A model generated the notes under the pieces. It was not told the origin of the DNA. It saw nothing but the letters and a program-made list of their open reading frames with translations, and made no database searches. A program made the position numbers and the translations under genes. A stretch of 64,000 bases of DNA, from NCBI RefSeq assembly GCF_028476545.1, contig NW_026733037.1, forward strand, positions 72,613-136,612, read 5' to 3'. This DNA comes from Physella acuta (lineage: Eukaryota; Mollusca; Gastropoda; Physidae). Positions 63,630 to 64,000 of the stretch are shown piece after piece; position 1 is the stretch's first letter; every line of letters starts with the position of its first letter.

Positions 63630-64000
63630 TGTGGTTTACATGGGGAGTAATGAAATTTGCTTTACCAAGGGGAAGTAATGAAATTTGGTTTAAAAAGGGG
63701 AATAATGAAGTAAGGTTTACAAGGGAGAGTAATGCAGGTTGGTTTACATGGGGGAGTAATGAAATTTGATTTACAAAGAGGGAGTAATGAAGTAATGTTT
63801 ACAAGGGAAAATAATGAAGTAAGTTTTACAAGGAAGAGTAATGCACTGTAGTTTATAAGGGGGAGTAATGAAGTATGGTTTACAAAATGGAAACATGCAT
63901 TAGGCTTTACAAGGGGGTAGTGATTGTGTGGTTTTCAAAGTGAAGTAATGAAATGCCGTGTGGCTTTTCAAAAAGGGTAATGCAGAGTGATTTACAAGGG
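63630..64000. repeat. Degenerate ~32-bp tandem repeat, runs off the window
   Basis: About 12 units with GGTTTACAAGGGGGAGTAAT and GAAAT/GAAGT variants, continuing to the last base of the window. Confidence 0.85.

Overview
The window is eukaryotic nuclear DNA: AT-rich, intron-containing, and crowded with microsatellites, minisatellites, tRNA-derived SINE-like repeats, hAT DNA transposons and their short non-autonomous derivatives, and LINE fragments. The repeat style and small secreted cysteine-rich peptide genes suggest an invertebrate, most likely a mollusc and perhaps a gastropod. That placement is inference.

Few host genes are visible and all lie on the minus strand. Four are paralogous two- or three-exon genes for small secreted six-cysteine peptides, called here A (3.32-4.27 kb), B (7.82-8.32 kb), D (24.79-28.35 kb) and C (37.13-39.20 kb). 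Each has a 37-43 nt signal-peptide exon ending in phase 1, followed by an exon carrying all six cysteines. The cysteine layout resembles a WAP (four-disulfide core) domain that has lost exactly the partner pair Cys1 and Cys6. A fifth host feature is the last exon of a MINDY4 (FAM188B)-like deubiquitinase at 13.51-13.91 kb.

The most unusual structure is in genes C and D. In both, the 3' end of the cysteine exon together with its 5' splice site has been amplified into a minisatellite that begins exactly where the exon ends: about 26 units of 40 bp in C and about 55 units of 42/46 bp in D. Nearly every unit keeps the exon tail and a GTAAG or GTGAG donor, so each gene carries dozens of tandem splice donors. 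In D the exon-proximal 42-bp unit is in frame, while most units have a 4-bp insertion that makes them 46 bp and creates both a stop and a TACTAAC branch-point consensus. Genes A and B lack the array and appear to end by reading through the lost donor. Gene A carries a partial duplication on the acceptor side of the same exon.

Layout: 0-2.8 kb, terminal-repeat elements and an inverted pair of Helitron-like or foldback copies; 2.8-9.1 kb, segmental duplication of A and B, with an hAT, LINE tail and MITEs inserted in the A copy; 9.1-10.4 kb, LINE-like ORF1; 10.8-16.5 kb, MINDY4 exon and a ZBED-type hAT relic interrupted by a hairpin-ended repeat; 17-22 kb, SINEs and two minisatellites; 22.3-28.4 kb, array D and gene D; 28.9-34 kb, a nearly exact 1.63-kb tandem duplication; 35-39.2 kb, array C and gene C; 39.5-55 kb, repeats including a minisatellite apparently born from a LINE tail; 55.6-57 kb, a short hAT MITE and a promoter-like patch with a perfect RFX X-box; 59.7-63.3 kb, a 3.6-kb hAT-ended composite element.

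All readings are by eye. Copy counts and identities are estimates, and no database search was possible.
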